Below, piece by piece: positions 1-4,894 of a DNA stretch of 6,889 bases. The translations under genes and the position numbers were made by a program. The stretch comes from Chloroflexi bacterium RBG_16_72_14 (GTDB taxonomy: Bacteria > Chloroflexota > Limnocylindria > Limnocylindrales > CSP1-4), in the NCBI GenBank assembly GCA_001797035.1, contig MGOE01000071.1:126511-133399 (forward strand). Direction: 5' to 3'. The notes under the pieces are model-generated. The model worked only from the letters and a program-made list of their open reading frames with translations, searched no databases and was not told where the DNA came from. Position 1 is the first letter of the stretch. The number at the start of each line of letters is the position of its first letter.

Positions 1-550
1 CCGCGTCCAGCGTCGGGCCCTCCGGGGTGATCCACCACGGGTTGCGGTGCATCCCGATGAGGGCCGCCCCGCCCCGCACGAGCCGGAACGCGCGGTCCAG
101 GTTCGCCTTCGTCAGCTGGTCCGGCGAGTCGCCCAGGACCACGGCCGCGACCCCGTTCGGCGCGGCGTCGACGGTCGCCCCGTCCACGACGTCGAGCCCC
201 TCGAACTCGCGGCGCGCGTCCTCCGACGAGATCACGTACACCGGCCGGTCGCCGTACTGCCGGCGCACCAGCTCGGCCGACGCCGACAGCGCGGACTGGA
301 AGCGGTCCGGCGGCGTCGTGTACCCGATGCTCGCCCCCCAGCGCGCGAGCGTGGGCCGCGACACCAGCGAGGTGTTGGTCACGACGAGGTACGGGAAACC
401 CCGCCGGTCCAGCTCCGCCAGCGCCTCCGGGGCGCCGGGAACGGCCTTGCCGGCCAGGACGAGCACCCCGTCGAGGTCGAGCAGCAGGCCGCGCACCCCG
501 TGCAGGGCTGCACGCAGGGCGTCGTCGGATCCGGTCGGCTCGGGCATCAT
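1..550 (-). CDS. HAD-IIA family phosphatase (LHPP/NagD-like), C-terminus off window
   Basis: Reading the minus strand from ATG at 550 gives about 183 codons with no stop, so the gene runs off the left edge. Near residues 22-32 is LLLDLDGVLVL, the HAD motif I, with the nucleophile Asp25 and the acid/base Asp27. Near 56-61 is VVTNTS, motif II, with Thr58. The stretch close to the edge (IGMHRNPWWITPEGPTLDA) resembles the region of HAD-IIA proteins that precedes the lysine and the final acidic motif, which must lie outside the window. These are cytosolic Mg-dependent phosphatases of small molecules (NagD, 4-nitrophenylphosphatase, LHPP group); the substrate cannot be told. Two ATGs start in tandem (550 and 547). 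No Shine-Dalgarno precedes them, and a TACGCT -10-like box ends 6 nt before the first, so the mRNA may be leaderless. The gene is divergent from fabI. The family is firm; the LHPP subtype is inferred. Confidence 0.88.
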   Translation of the reverse strand, partial: MMPEPTGSDDALRAALHGVRGLLLDLDGVLVLAGKAVPGAPEALAELDRRGFPYLVVTNTSLVSRPTLARWGASIGYTTPPDRFQSALSASAELVRRQYGDRPVYVISSEDARREFEGLDVVDGATVDAAPNGVAAVVLGDSPDQLTKANLDRAFRLVRGGAALIGMHRNPWWITPEGPTLDA

Positions 551-556
551 GCGCAC

Positions 557-562
557 AGCGTA
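557..562 (-). promoter_or_regulatory. -10-like element for a possibly leaderless HAD gene transcript
   Basis: On the minus strand TACGCT fits the TANNNT -10 pattern. Six bases (GTGCGC) separate it from the A of the ATG at 550, the usual distance from a -10 box to the transcription start. No purine-rich ribosome binding site lies in the 31 bp between the divergent genes on this strand, as a leaderless message would predict. No good -35 hexamer is visible at 17-19 bp, so this rests on the -10 and the spacing alone. Confidence 0.35.
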
Positions 563-581
563 ATCGGAGGAGGAACGGCGG

Positions 582-1361
582 ATGGGATTGCTCGACGGGC
601 GCAAGGCGCTCGTGTTCGGGGTCGCGAACGACCACTCGATCGCCTGGGGGATCGCGAAGGCATTCCACGACCAGGGTGCGATCGTCGGCTTCAGCTCCGT
701 CGAGAGCCTCATCGAGCGCCGGGTCCGGCCGCTGGCGGAGTCCATCGGCAGCACCTTCGTCGAGCCCGCCGACCTCCAGTCCGATGACGAGATCCGCGCC
801 GTGCTCGCGAAGTGGGCGGCGGCCCACGGCGAGGTCGACATCCTCGTCCACGCGGTGGCCTACGCGAAGCGCGAGGACCTCGACGGCTCGTTCGTGGACA
901 CCAGCCGCGACGGGTTCGCCCTCGCCCTCGACGTGTCCGCCTACTCGCTGGTGGCGCTCGCACGCGAGGCCCGGCCGTACCTGCGCCGTGGCAGCTCGAT
1001 CATGACGCTGTCCTACTACGGCGCCGAGAAGGTCGTCACCCACTACAACGTGATGGGCGTGGCCAAGGCCGCGCTCGAGGCGTCGGTGCGGTACCTCGCG
1101 GCCGACCTCGGGCCGGACGGCATCCGGGTCAACGCGATCTCCGCGGGCCCGATCCGCACCCTGTCCGCAAGCGGGATCGCCGGCTTCCGCAAGCTCTACG
1201 GCCCGTTCGACGAGATCGCCCCGCTGCGCGCCCGCATCACGATCGAGGACGTCGGCAAGACGGCCGTCTACCTCGCCTCGGACCTGTCGTCGGCGGTCAC
1301 CGGCGAGGTCGTGTACGTGGACGGCGGGTTCAACATCCTCGGCGTCCCGTCCATCGACTGA
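582..1361 (+). CDS. fabI: Enoyl-[acyl-carrier-protein] reductase (NADH), FabI
   Basis: The 259-residue product, the usual length for FabI, reduces the trans-2 double bond of enoyl-ACP in the last step of each type II fatty-acid elongation cycle in the cytosol. Evidence is the FabI form of the cofactor loop, GVANDHSIAWGIA at residues 13-25, and the catalytic stretch from SYYGAEK to HYNVMGVAK, with Tyr145, Tyr155 and Lys162 in the FabI Tyr-x6-Lys spacing. VNAISAGPIRTLSASGI and the C-terminal VTGEVVYVDGG are also typical. It is FabI rather than mycobacterial-type InhA or an ordinary SDR. Residue 93 is Ala where E. coli has Gly; Gram-positive FabIs commonly have Ala, so this alone does not imply drug resistance. 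The start is set by GGAGGAGGA at 566-574, about 7 nt before ATG. It is the first gene of a probable operon, with crcB beginning 14 bp after its stop. Any promoter must overlap the divergent HAD gene. Confidence 0.96.
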   Translation: MGLLDGRKALVFGVANDHSIAWGIAKAFHDQGAIVGFSSVESLIERRVRPLAESIGSTFVEPADLQSDDEIRAVLAKWAAAHGEVDILVHAVAYAKREDLDGSFVDTSRDGFALALDVSAYSLVALAREARPYLRRGSSIMTLSYYGAEKVVTHYNVMGVAKAALEASVRYLAADLGPDGIRVNAISAGPIRTLSASGIAGFRKLYGPFDEIAPLRARITIEDVGKTAVYLASDLSSAVTGEVVYVDGGFNILGVPSID

Positions 1362-1375
1362 CACGGGCGATCGAC

Positions 1376-1750
1376 GTGCAGCTGGTGCTGGTCGGCCTGG
1401 GCGGCTTCGCGGGCGCGGTCGCGCGCTGGGCCGTCGACGGCTGGCTGAGCGAGCGCAACCCGACCGCGTTCCCGATCGGCACCCTGGTCGTCAACCTGAC
1501 CGGCACCTTCCTGCTGGGGGTGCTGTTCGCGTGGGTGATCGAGCGCAACGTCCTGCCCGCGGAGGTCAGGGCGCCCCTGATGATCGGGTTCCTGGGCGCG
1601 TACACCACGTTCAGTACGTTCATGCTGGAGTCGTGGCGGCTGATCGAGGACGGCGCCTGGGCGCTGGCGGTCGCGAACCTGGCCGGGTCGGTCGTGCTGG
1701 GCGTGGTCGCCGTGCTCGGCGGCCTCGCCGTGGGGCGGCTGTTGCCGTGA
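1376..1750 (+). CDS. crcB: Fluoride-specific ion channel CrcB/Fluc
   Basis: From GTG 1376 the product is 124 residues, typical for CrcB, a small membrane protein that dimerises in antiparallel dual topology to let fluoride leave the cell. Motifs in order are GLGGFAGAVARW (residues 7-18, helix 1), GTLVVNLTGTFLLG (35-48, helix 2, with the conserved Asn40), and GFLGAYTTFSTF (71-82), the broken third helix with the TTFSTF stretch carrying Phe79 and Phe82 that line the pore and form the central sodium site. A last helix covers about 96-120. The start is inferred: it is the first start codon after the fabI stop that begins right at helix 1, though its ribosome site (GGGCGA) is weak, suggesting coupling to fabI translation. 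DUF190 follows 33 bp later, a known pairing. I see no fluoride riboswitch fold in front. Only one crcB copy is present, consistent with a homodimer. Confidence 0.94.
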   Translation: MQLVLVGLGGFAGAVARWAVDGWLSERNPTAFPIGTLVVNLTGTFLLGVLFAWVIERNVLPAEVRAPLMIGFLGAYTTFSTFMLESWRLIEDGAWALAVANLAGSVVLGVVAVLGGLAVGRLLP

Positions 1751-1760
1751 GGGAGTCCTG

Positions 1761-1787
1761 ATGACCGCCGTGAGGACAGTTCGATGA
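1761..1787 (+). CDS. Possible 8-codon leader ORF overlapping the DUF190 start
   Basis: ATG 1761 opens a mini-ORF reading MTAVRTVR. Its TGA (1785-1787) overlaps the DUF190 start as ATGA. GGGAG at 1751-1755 stands 5 nt before it, a good ribosome site. DUF190 has its own GAGGA at 1772-1776, so the mini-ORF is not needed for translation; at most it could couple DUF190 to upstream translation. It may be chance, but a same-length case occurs at 4485. Confidence 0.25.
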   Translation: MTAVRTVR

Positions 1788-2119
1788 CCATCGAGGGAGA
1801 CGCGCTCCTCGCCCGGATCTACATCGGCGAGTCCGACACGTACGAGGGCCGGCCGCTCTACGACGCGATCGTGCGGCACCTGCGCGAGCGCGGCATCCGC
1901 GGCGTGTCGGTGTTCAAGGGCATCGAGGGCTTCGGCCGGTCGTCGCGCGTCCACACGACCCGGATCCTCGCCCTGTCCGAGGACCTCCCGATCCTGCTCG
2001 AGGTCGTGGACGAGGAGGCCCGGCTGCGGCCGGTGCTGGACGAGCTGGAGCCGATGATCGGCGGCGGCCTGGTCACCCTGGAGCGCGTCCACGTGCTCAT
2101 CTACCGCCCCGGCCGCTGA
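1784..2119 (+). CDS. DUF190 family protein (CrcB-associated, PII-like fold)
   Basis: The 111-residue soluble product matches DUF190 over its whole length: an opening GDALLARIYIGESDTYEGRP (residues 5-24), then LYDAIVRHLRERGIRGVSVFKGIEGFG, where the helix and the Gly-rich turn after the third strand are typical, and a closing LVTLERVHVLIYRP. Family members have a ferredoxin-like fold resembling PII signal proteins and are often encoded beside crcB. A role in sensing or modulating fluoride export is commonly guessed but, to my knowledge, not proven. ATG 1784 is chosen because GAGGA (1772-1776) lies 7 nt upstream and the family's first strand begins a few residues in. It is the last gene of the fabI-crcB-DUF190 unit and is convergent with the Fur-family gene, 12 bp away. 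Confidence 0.9.
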   Translation: MTIEGDALLARIYIGESDTYEGRPLYDAIVRHLRERGIRGVSVFKGIEGFGRSSRVHTTRILALSEDLPILLEVVDEEARLRPVLDELEPMIGGGLVTLERVHVLIYRPGR

Positions 2120-2143
2120 GGCTCCGGCGCGTCAGCCGCGGGG
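2107..2143. terminator. Hairpin straddling two convergent stop codons (possible bidirectional terminator)
   Basis: The DNA between and including the ends of the DUF190 and Fur-family genes can fold as an imperfect hairpin. CCCC (2107-2110) pairs with GGGG (2140-2143), and CTGA (2116-2119) pairs with TCAG (2132-2135). GGCCG and CCGC between them give three more pairs with one mismatch and one bulge. The loop is 12 nt. Both stop codons lie in the stem. There is no T-tract on either side, as is common for high-GC hairpin terminators, so function is inferred from position and symmetry. Confidence 0.4.
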
Positions 2144-2596
2144 TGACGCCTCGCGGCACGCCGCGCACCGGCCGGAGATCGAGAGGTGCGACAGGTCCAC
2201 GGTGAACCCGCGCGCCGCTTCGATCGCCGCCACCAGGCTCCGTGCCTCGTCAGGTCCGATCTCCCACACCTGGAGACACCGATCGCAGCGCAGGTGGCCA
2301 TGGTCGGCCGCGGGCCGGACGTGGAACTCCTCGCGACCATCCGCGCCGTGGGCATGGCGCACGATGCCGAGATCCTCGAGGACATCCAGCGTCCGGTACA
2401 CGGTGGACGGCGTGGTCGTCGGATCGACAGCGCGACAACGCTCCACGAGATCCGCCCCGGTGACATGCCCGCTGGTGCCGGCCAGCACCCCGACCAGCGT
2501 CCGCCGTTGTGCCGTCCAGCGGAGGCCGCGCGCACGCAGGCGCGTAGCCACCTCGTCCCAGCCCGCGGGCGCCTCGTCCATCGATCGGGCGCCCAT
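2132..2596 (-). CDS. Fur-family metalloregulator, probably nickel-responsive (Nur-like)
   Basis: The 154-residue product has the full Fur layout: an N-terminal winged helix (about 13-95) with recognition helix TPSTVYRTLDVLEDLGIV (62-79), and a C-terminal dimerisation domain with HGHLRCDRC (99-107) and GRCAAC (142-147). The two CxxC pairs (Cys104/107 and Cys144/147) should hold structural zinc. Candidate sensory ligands are His44, His81, His83, His92, His99, His101 and His137. Offset by 11, six of these fall on residues I recall as metal ligands of Streptomyces Nur (33, 70, 72, 88, 90, 126); the equivalent of Nur His86 is Ala97. That, and a nickel/cobalt transporter gene ending directly at its ATG (TAG then ATG), favour nickel sensing. 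Zinc, iron or cobalt sensing is not excluded. ATG at 2579-2581 is an alternative start. It probably represses its own operon through the palindrome at 3618. Confidence 0.9.
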   Translation of the reverse strand: MGARSMDEAPAGWDEVATRLRARGLRWTAQRRTLVGVLAGTSGHVTGADLVERCRAVDPTTTPSTVYRTLDVLEDLGIVRHAHGADGREEFHVRPAADHGHLRCDRCLQVWEIGPDEARSLVAAIEAARGFTVDLSHLSISGRCAACREASPRG

Positions 2597-3574
2597 CTAG
2601 ACGCCGCCGAACAGGAGCTGCTGGAGGTCCGGCAACAGGCTCTCCGACCCGAGCAGGAAGGAGAGCCCGATCGCGATGCTGAACACGCCCGCCAGCACGC
2701 CGATCCCCAAGTACACCTGCTGCCGCAGCTGCCCCGCCACGAAGCCGGTCGCGGAGACGACCACGATGACGGTGTTGGCGACCACCAGCCCCACGACGAA
2801 CGCGAGCAGCATCGGCAGGCCGAGGCCCGCGCCGGCGGCCCCGCCGACGGCGGCGATGAGCAGCGCCTGTGACCCGGTCTCCGCACCGATGCCGTGGATC
2901 ATGCCGACCCCGAATGCCGTCCTCGGGCCGTAGGAGCTCATCTCGAGCGGTGCCACGTGCTCGTGGCCGTGGACCTTCGCCTGCAGCCGCCGCCAGCCCA
3001 GCCTCGCGCCATCGAACACGAGCATCCATCGGCTGCGCAGCCGGAACTCGGTGCCACCGCGCAGGTACTGGTACAGCGAGACGAAGACCCAGATGCCGAG
3101 CGCGAGCAGGGTGATCCCGACGACGCGGCCCATGATGGGGTCCACCCAGTCCGGGAGGATCGCGCCGAAGGCGAGGGCCAGCATTCCCAGGGCGAACACG
3201 ACCGCCGCGTGCCCCAGGGCGTAGAGCGTGCCGAGCGCGATCGCGTGCCGCTGCTCATGCAGGAACCGCGGCGGCGCGGCGGCGATCGGCGGAAGCGCGA
3301 CGGCGGTGACGCCCCTATCGTGGCCCGCACGCTCGGACGCGCCGCCGTGGGCGTGCGCGTGATCGTGCGGGTGCACGTGGTGCTCGGCCTCGTGGAGCCC
3401 CGTGGCCACGTCCGCCGTCGCCGAGGTCGACGTGATGTCGGTGATGGCCGCGATGTGGTCCCAGTCGAAGCCGTGGCGGAACCCGAGCAGCAGCCCGGTC
3501 GTGAGGAACCCGGCGCCACCCGCGGCCACGGCGGCGATCGGCGCGGACAGGAGCACGGTTTCGAGCGACAGCAA
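2597..3574 (-). CDS. NiCoT-family nickel/cobalt transporter (HoxN/NixA-like)
   Basis: This polytopic inner-membrane protein (about 325 residues from TTG 3574) carries the NiCoT signature H-x4-D-H in helix II: RHGFDWDHIAAITDIT, with His34, Asp39 and His40. Further marks are LGHAAVVF (His122 region) and GMIHGIGAETGSQ (around residue 227), in the place of the third conserved NiCoT motif. I count about seven or eight hydrophobic helices. The family takes up Ni2+ and/or Co2+ for urease, hydrogenase, Ni-SOD or cobalamin; export cannot be ruled out from sequence. A loop after helix II has eight histidines in 16 residues (61-76), and a second HGHEH cluster lies at about 202-206. Start: the reading frame opens at a TTG at 3625, but that codon is inside the operator palindrome. 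TTG 3574 has GGAG six nt upstream and is preferred; GTG 3595 is possible. It is followed directly by the Fur-family gene in one transcription unit. Confidence 0.88.
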   Translation of the reverse strand: MLSLETVLLSAPIAAVAAGGAGFLTTGLLLGFRHGFDWDHIAAITDITSTSATADVATGLHEAEHHVHPHDHAHAHGGASERAGHDRGVTAVALPPIAAAPPRFLHEQRHAIALGTLYALGHAAVVFALGMLALAFGAILPDWVDPIMGRVVGITLLALGIWVFVSLYQYLRGGTEFRLRSRWMLVFDGARLGWRRLQAKVHGHEHVAPLEMSSYGPRTAFGVGMIHGIGAETGSQALLIAAVGGAAGAGLGLPMLLAFVVGLVVANTVIVVVSATGFVAGQLRQQVYLGIGVLAGVFSIAIGLSFLLGSESLLPDLQQLLFGGV

Positions 3575-3617
3575 CGGTGTCTCCGCGGAGGGCACCGCAC
3601 CGCAACTGGCGGGCCCG

Positions 3618-3637
3618 TATTGCAACGAGTTGCAATA
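3618..3637. promoter_or_regulatory. 20-bp palindromic operator, Nur/Fur-type box
   Basis: TATTGCAAC, a 2-bp spacer (GA), then GTTGCAATA form a perfect 9-2-9 inverted repeat. It sits 44 bp before the preferred transporter start and is AT-rich against its GC-rich surroundings. The inner arrangement, TTGCAA-N4-TTGCAA, resembles the Nur box that I recall from Streptomyces as TTGCAA half-sites around 5 bp. As the regulator gene is the next gene in the same unit, this is most simply its autoregulatory site. Which protein binds is inferred. Confidence 0.75.
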
Positions 3638-3669
3638 GCATCGCGGTCGGCGCCGCCCTCGTCAAACCC

Positions 3670-4173
3670 CTATCCGATTCGGTTGAGGGCCGGCACCTCG
3701 AGCGACTGCAGCGCGTCGGCCCGGCGGACGAGCCGCGCGAACTGCGACGGGACCCACCAGCGCAGGAAGTAGAGCCGGCAGCCGACGCAGATCCCGGTCA
3801 CCGCGAGCAGCGTCTGCAGGGCGGCCACAGCGCCCGCCAGCAGCCAGCCAAGCGCCGGCGCGCCGGCGAGGAAGGCAAGGCCCGCGAGGCCCAGGAACGT
3901 GGCGCCGAGCGCCTGCGCGAACCGCGGCGGGTACTCATGCTCGGGCGCGGCCGGGCCCAGGCGGAGCGTGCGCCGGACGAGCGGCCAGGCGCGGCCCGGC
4001 AGGAACAGCCGGGTGCCGAAGGCGGACGAGATCGCAAGGTTGACGCCCAGCAGGACCGCCAGCCACGGCAGCCCGATGACGAACGCAACCCCGAGCACGA
4101 TGGCGGACACGCCAGCGCCAAAGCGCTGGCCTCGTGGGTCGATGGATCTGGCGGGGGGCGTGAGGATGGACAC
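3670..4173 (-). CDS. DUF4395 family integral membrane protein
   Basis: From GTG 4173 the product is 167 residues. It opens with the DUF4395 hallmark IDPRGQRFGAGVSA (residues 11-24), followed by hydrophobic helices at about 19-52 (two), a basic loop with TRLFLPGRAWPLVRR near 54-68, and helices at about 84-135. ICVGCRLY (128-135) holds a CxxC pair, Cys129 and Cys132, typical of the family. The function is unknown; family genes often sit near thioredoxin or sulfurtransferase genes, but none is here. The frame is open upstream to ATG 4344, yet residues before the GTG are low in hydrophobicity, rich in Arg/Ser/Pro and unlike the family. GGAG lies 8 nt before the GTG, which decides the start. It is on the same strand as the nickel transporter and upstream of it, but the palindrome between them suggests separate transcription. 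Family call firm; role unknown. Confidence 0.85.
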   Translation of the reverse strand: MSILTPPARSIDPRGQRFGAGVSAIVLGVAFVIGLPWLAVLLGVNLAISSAFGTRLFLPGRAWPLVRRTLRLGPAAPEHEYPPRFAQALGATFLGLAGLAFLAGAPALGWLLAGAVAALQTLLAVTGICVGCRLYFLRWWVPSQFARLVRRADALQSLEVPALNRIG

Positions 4174-4484
4174 GTTGGCGACTCCGGGTCGAAGGGGAAC
4201 GCGGCACGCGCAAGCGCGCCGATCGACGAGGGTGCGAGGCCCGGAGGGTGAGGTGCGGTCGCTAGGGACGGACCGCGCGCTCGACTCCCGCCGGCACTCG
4301 CCGGCGACAGGAGCACTGCTGATCCATACGGCCCGTGGGGGCAAACGCGATCACGTGAGCAAGGGTACCAGCCCTCGTTGCCGGGTCAAGTACCTCCCGC
4401 CGGCCGGCGCCCCTCGTCGTGACCATCGGCCCTGTCGCCGGCCGCCCCCGGCGGGTGAACCTGCGTGCCTTCGGAGGACGAACG
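4174..4484. other. Divergent intergenic region between DUF4395 and small membrane protein genes
   Basis: About 310 bp with no gene I can support. It should hold promoters for both divergent units, but no convincing -35/-10 pair stands out. It contains a 7-bp inverted repeat with a 4-nt loop (4289-4306), the 8-bp palindrome TCACGTGA (4351-4358), and the strong ribosome site GGAGGA (4473-4478). The long open frames crossing it on either strand look like GC-rich accidents, with Arg/Pro/Ser/Gly-heavy translations. Confidence 0.6.
4289..4306. repeat. Inverted repeat CGCCGGC-ACTC-GCCGGCG
   Basis: A perfect 7-bp inverted repeat around a 4-base loop lies in the divergent gap, 115 bp before the DUF4395 start on the minus strand. 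As RNA it is a stable hairpin. It could be a leader structure or an operator, or a chance product of GC-rich sequence. Confidence 0.4.
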
Positions 4485-4511
4485 ATGGCCACACGATGCC
4501 GCGCCGCATGA
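4485..4511 (+). CDS. Possible 8-codon leader ORF overlapping the small membrane protein start
   Basis: ATG 4485 follows the strongest ribosome site in this gap, GGAGGA (4473-4478), by 6 nt. It encodes MATRCRAA and stops at TGA 4509-4511, which overlaps ATG 4508 of the next gene as ATGA. The next gene has no ribosome site of its own at either of its possible ATGs. Ribosomes may therefore load here and restart at 4508. A sequencing indel joining the two frames is the other explanation. Confidence 0.35.
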   Translation: MATRCRAA

Positions 4512-4894
4512 CGCTCGCCGCGATCCGGGGCCTCCACTCGGCGGTATTCCTGGTCGAGCTCGCGTCGATCCTGTGGATCGTGATCACGGGGCTCACCGGC
4601 CGGCGTGACCGGAGCGTGGCGGTCGCGGTCGCGCTCGTCGCCATGGAGGGCGTCGTGTGGGTGGGCAACGCGCGCATCTGCCCGCTCACGCCGCTCGCGG
4701 AGCGCTACGGCGCGGTGTCGGGGTCGGTGTCGGACATCTTCCTGCCGGACCCGATCGCGCGGACCATCCCCCAGTGGTCGATCCCGCTGATCACGTTCGG
4801 GCTGCTGCTGCACGCGCGCGGCATCCGGCGGGATCGACGCGGCGGGAACGTGGGGCCGCGGCCCGGGCTCCAGCCCGCGGTGGGCGCGGAATGA
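4508..4894 (+). CDS. Small membrane protein of unknown function (three helices)
   Basis: From ATG 4508 the product is 128 residues; ATG 4496 in the same frame would add four. Hydrophobic helices lie at about 9-29, 37-53 and 88-103, with a basic tail rich in Arg and Gly. Between helices 2 and 3 is a conserved-looking stretch, NARICPLTPLAERYG (54-68) and DIFLPDPIARTIPQ (76-89), carrying the only cysteine, Cys58. Asn-x-x-x-Cys-Pro-Leu-Thr recalls small membrane proteins of the DUF2784 kind, but I cannot assign a family with confidence. His10 and Glu17 in helix 1 face the same side of a helix and may be functional. Neither ATG has a good ribosome site; the GGAGGA upstream serves a mini-ORF that ends in ATGA at this start. 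The stop overlaps the MBL hydrolase start (ATGA, 4891-4894), so the two are co-translated. Confidence 0.7.
   Translation: MTLAAIRGLHSAVFLVELASILWIVITGLTGRRDRSVAVAVALVAMEGVVWVGNARICPLTPLAERYGAVSGSVSDIFLPDPIARTIPQWSIPLITFGLLLHARGIRRDRRGGNVGPRPGLQPAVGAE

Noticed and set aside
27..563. 178-codon plus-strand open frame at the left edge
   Set aside because: The minus strand here carries the HAD DLDGV and VTNTS motifs in an uninterrupted frame; the plus frame is Ser/Arg/Pro-rich noise.
849..866. Ala93 in FabI as a triclosan-resistance change
   Set aside because: E. coli Gly93 changes give resistance, but Ala at this place is normal in Gram-positive FabIs, so it is likely native.
1340..1376. Fluoride riboswitch in front of crcB
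   Set aside because: Only 14 bp separate fabI and crcB, and no pseudoknot-forming crcB-motif sequence is recognisable there or upstream of fabI.
1268..2092. 274-codon minus-strand open frame across crcB and DUF190
   Set aside because: It lies opposite two genes with clear family motifs and has a Gln/Asp/His/Arg-rich, domain-free translation.
2894..3772. 292-codon plus-strand open frame opposite the nickel transporter
   Set aside because: The opposite strand encodes the H-x4-D-H transporter with proper helices; this frame is charged and without any recognisable domain.
4351..4358. TCACGTGA palindrome as an operator
   Set aside because: Eight-base palindromes of this composition are common by chance, and it has no clear promoter beside it; kept only as a note in the intergenic entry.
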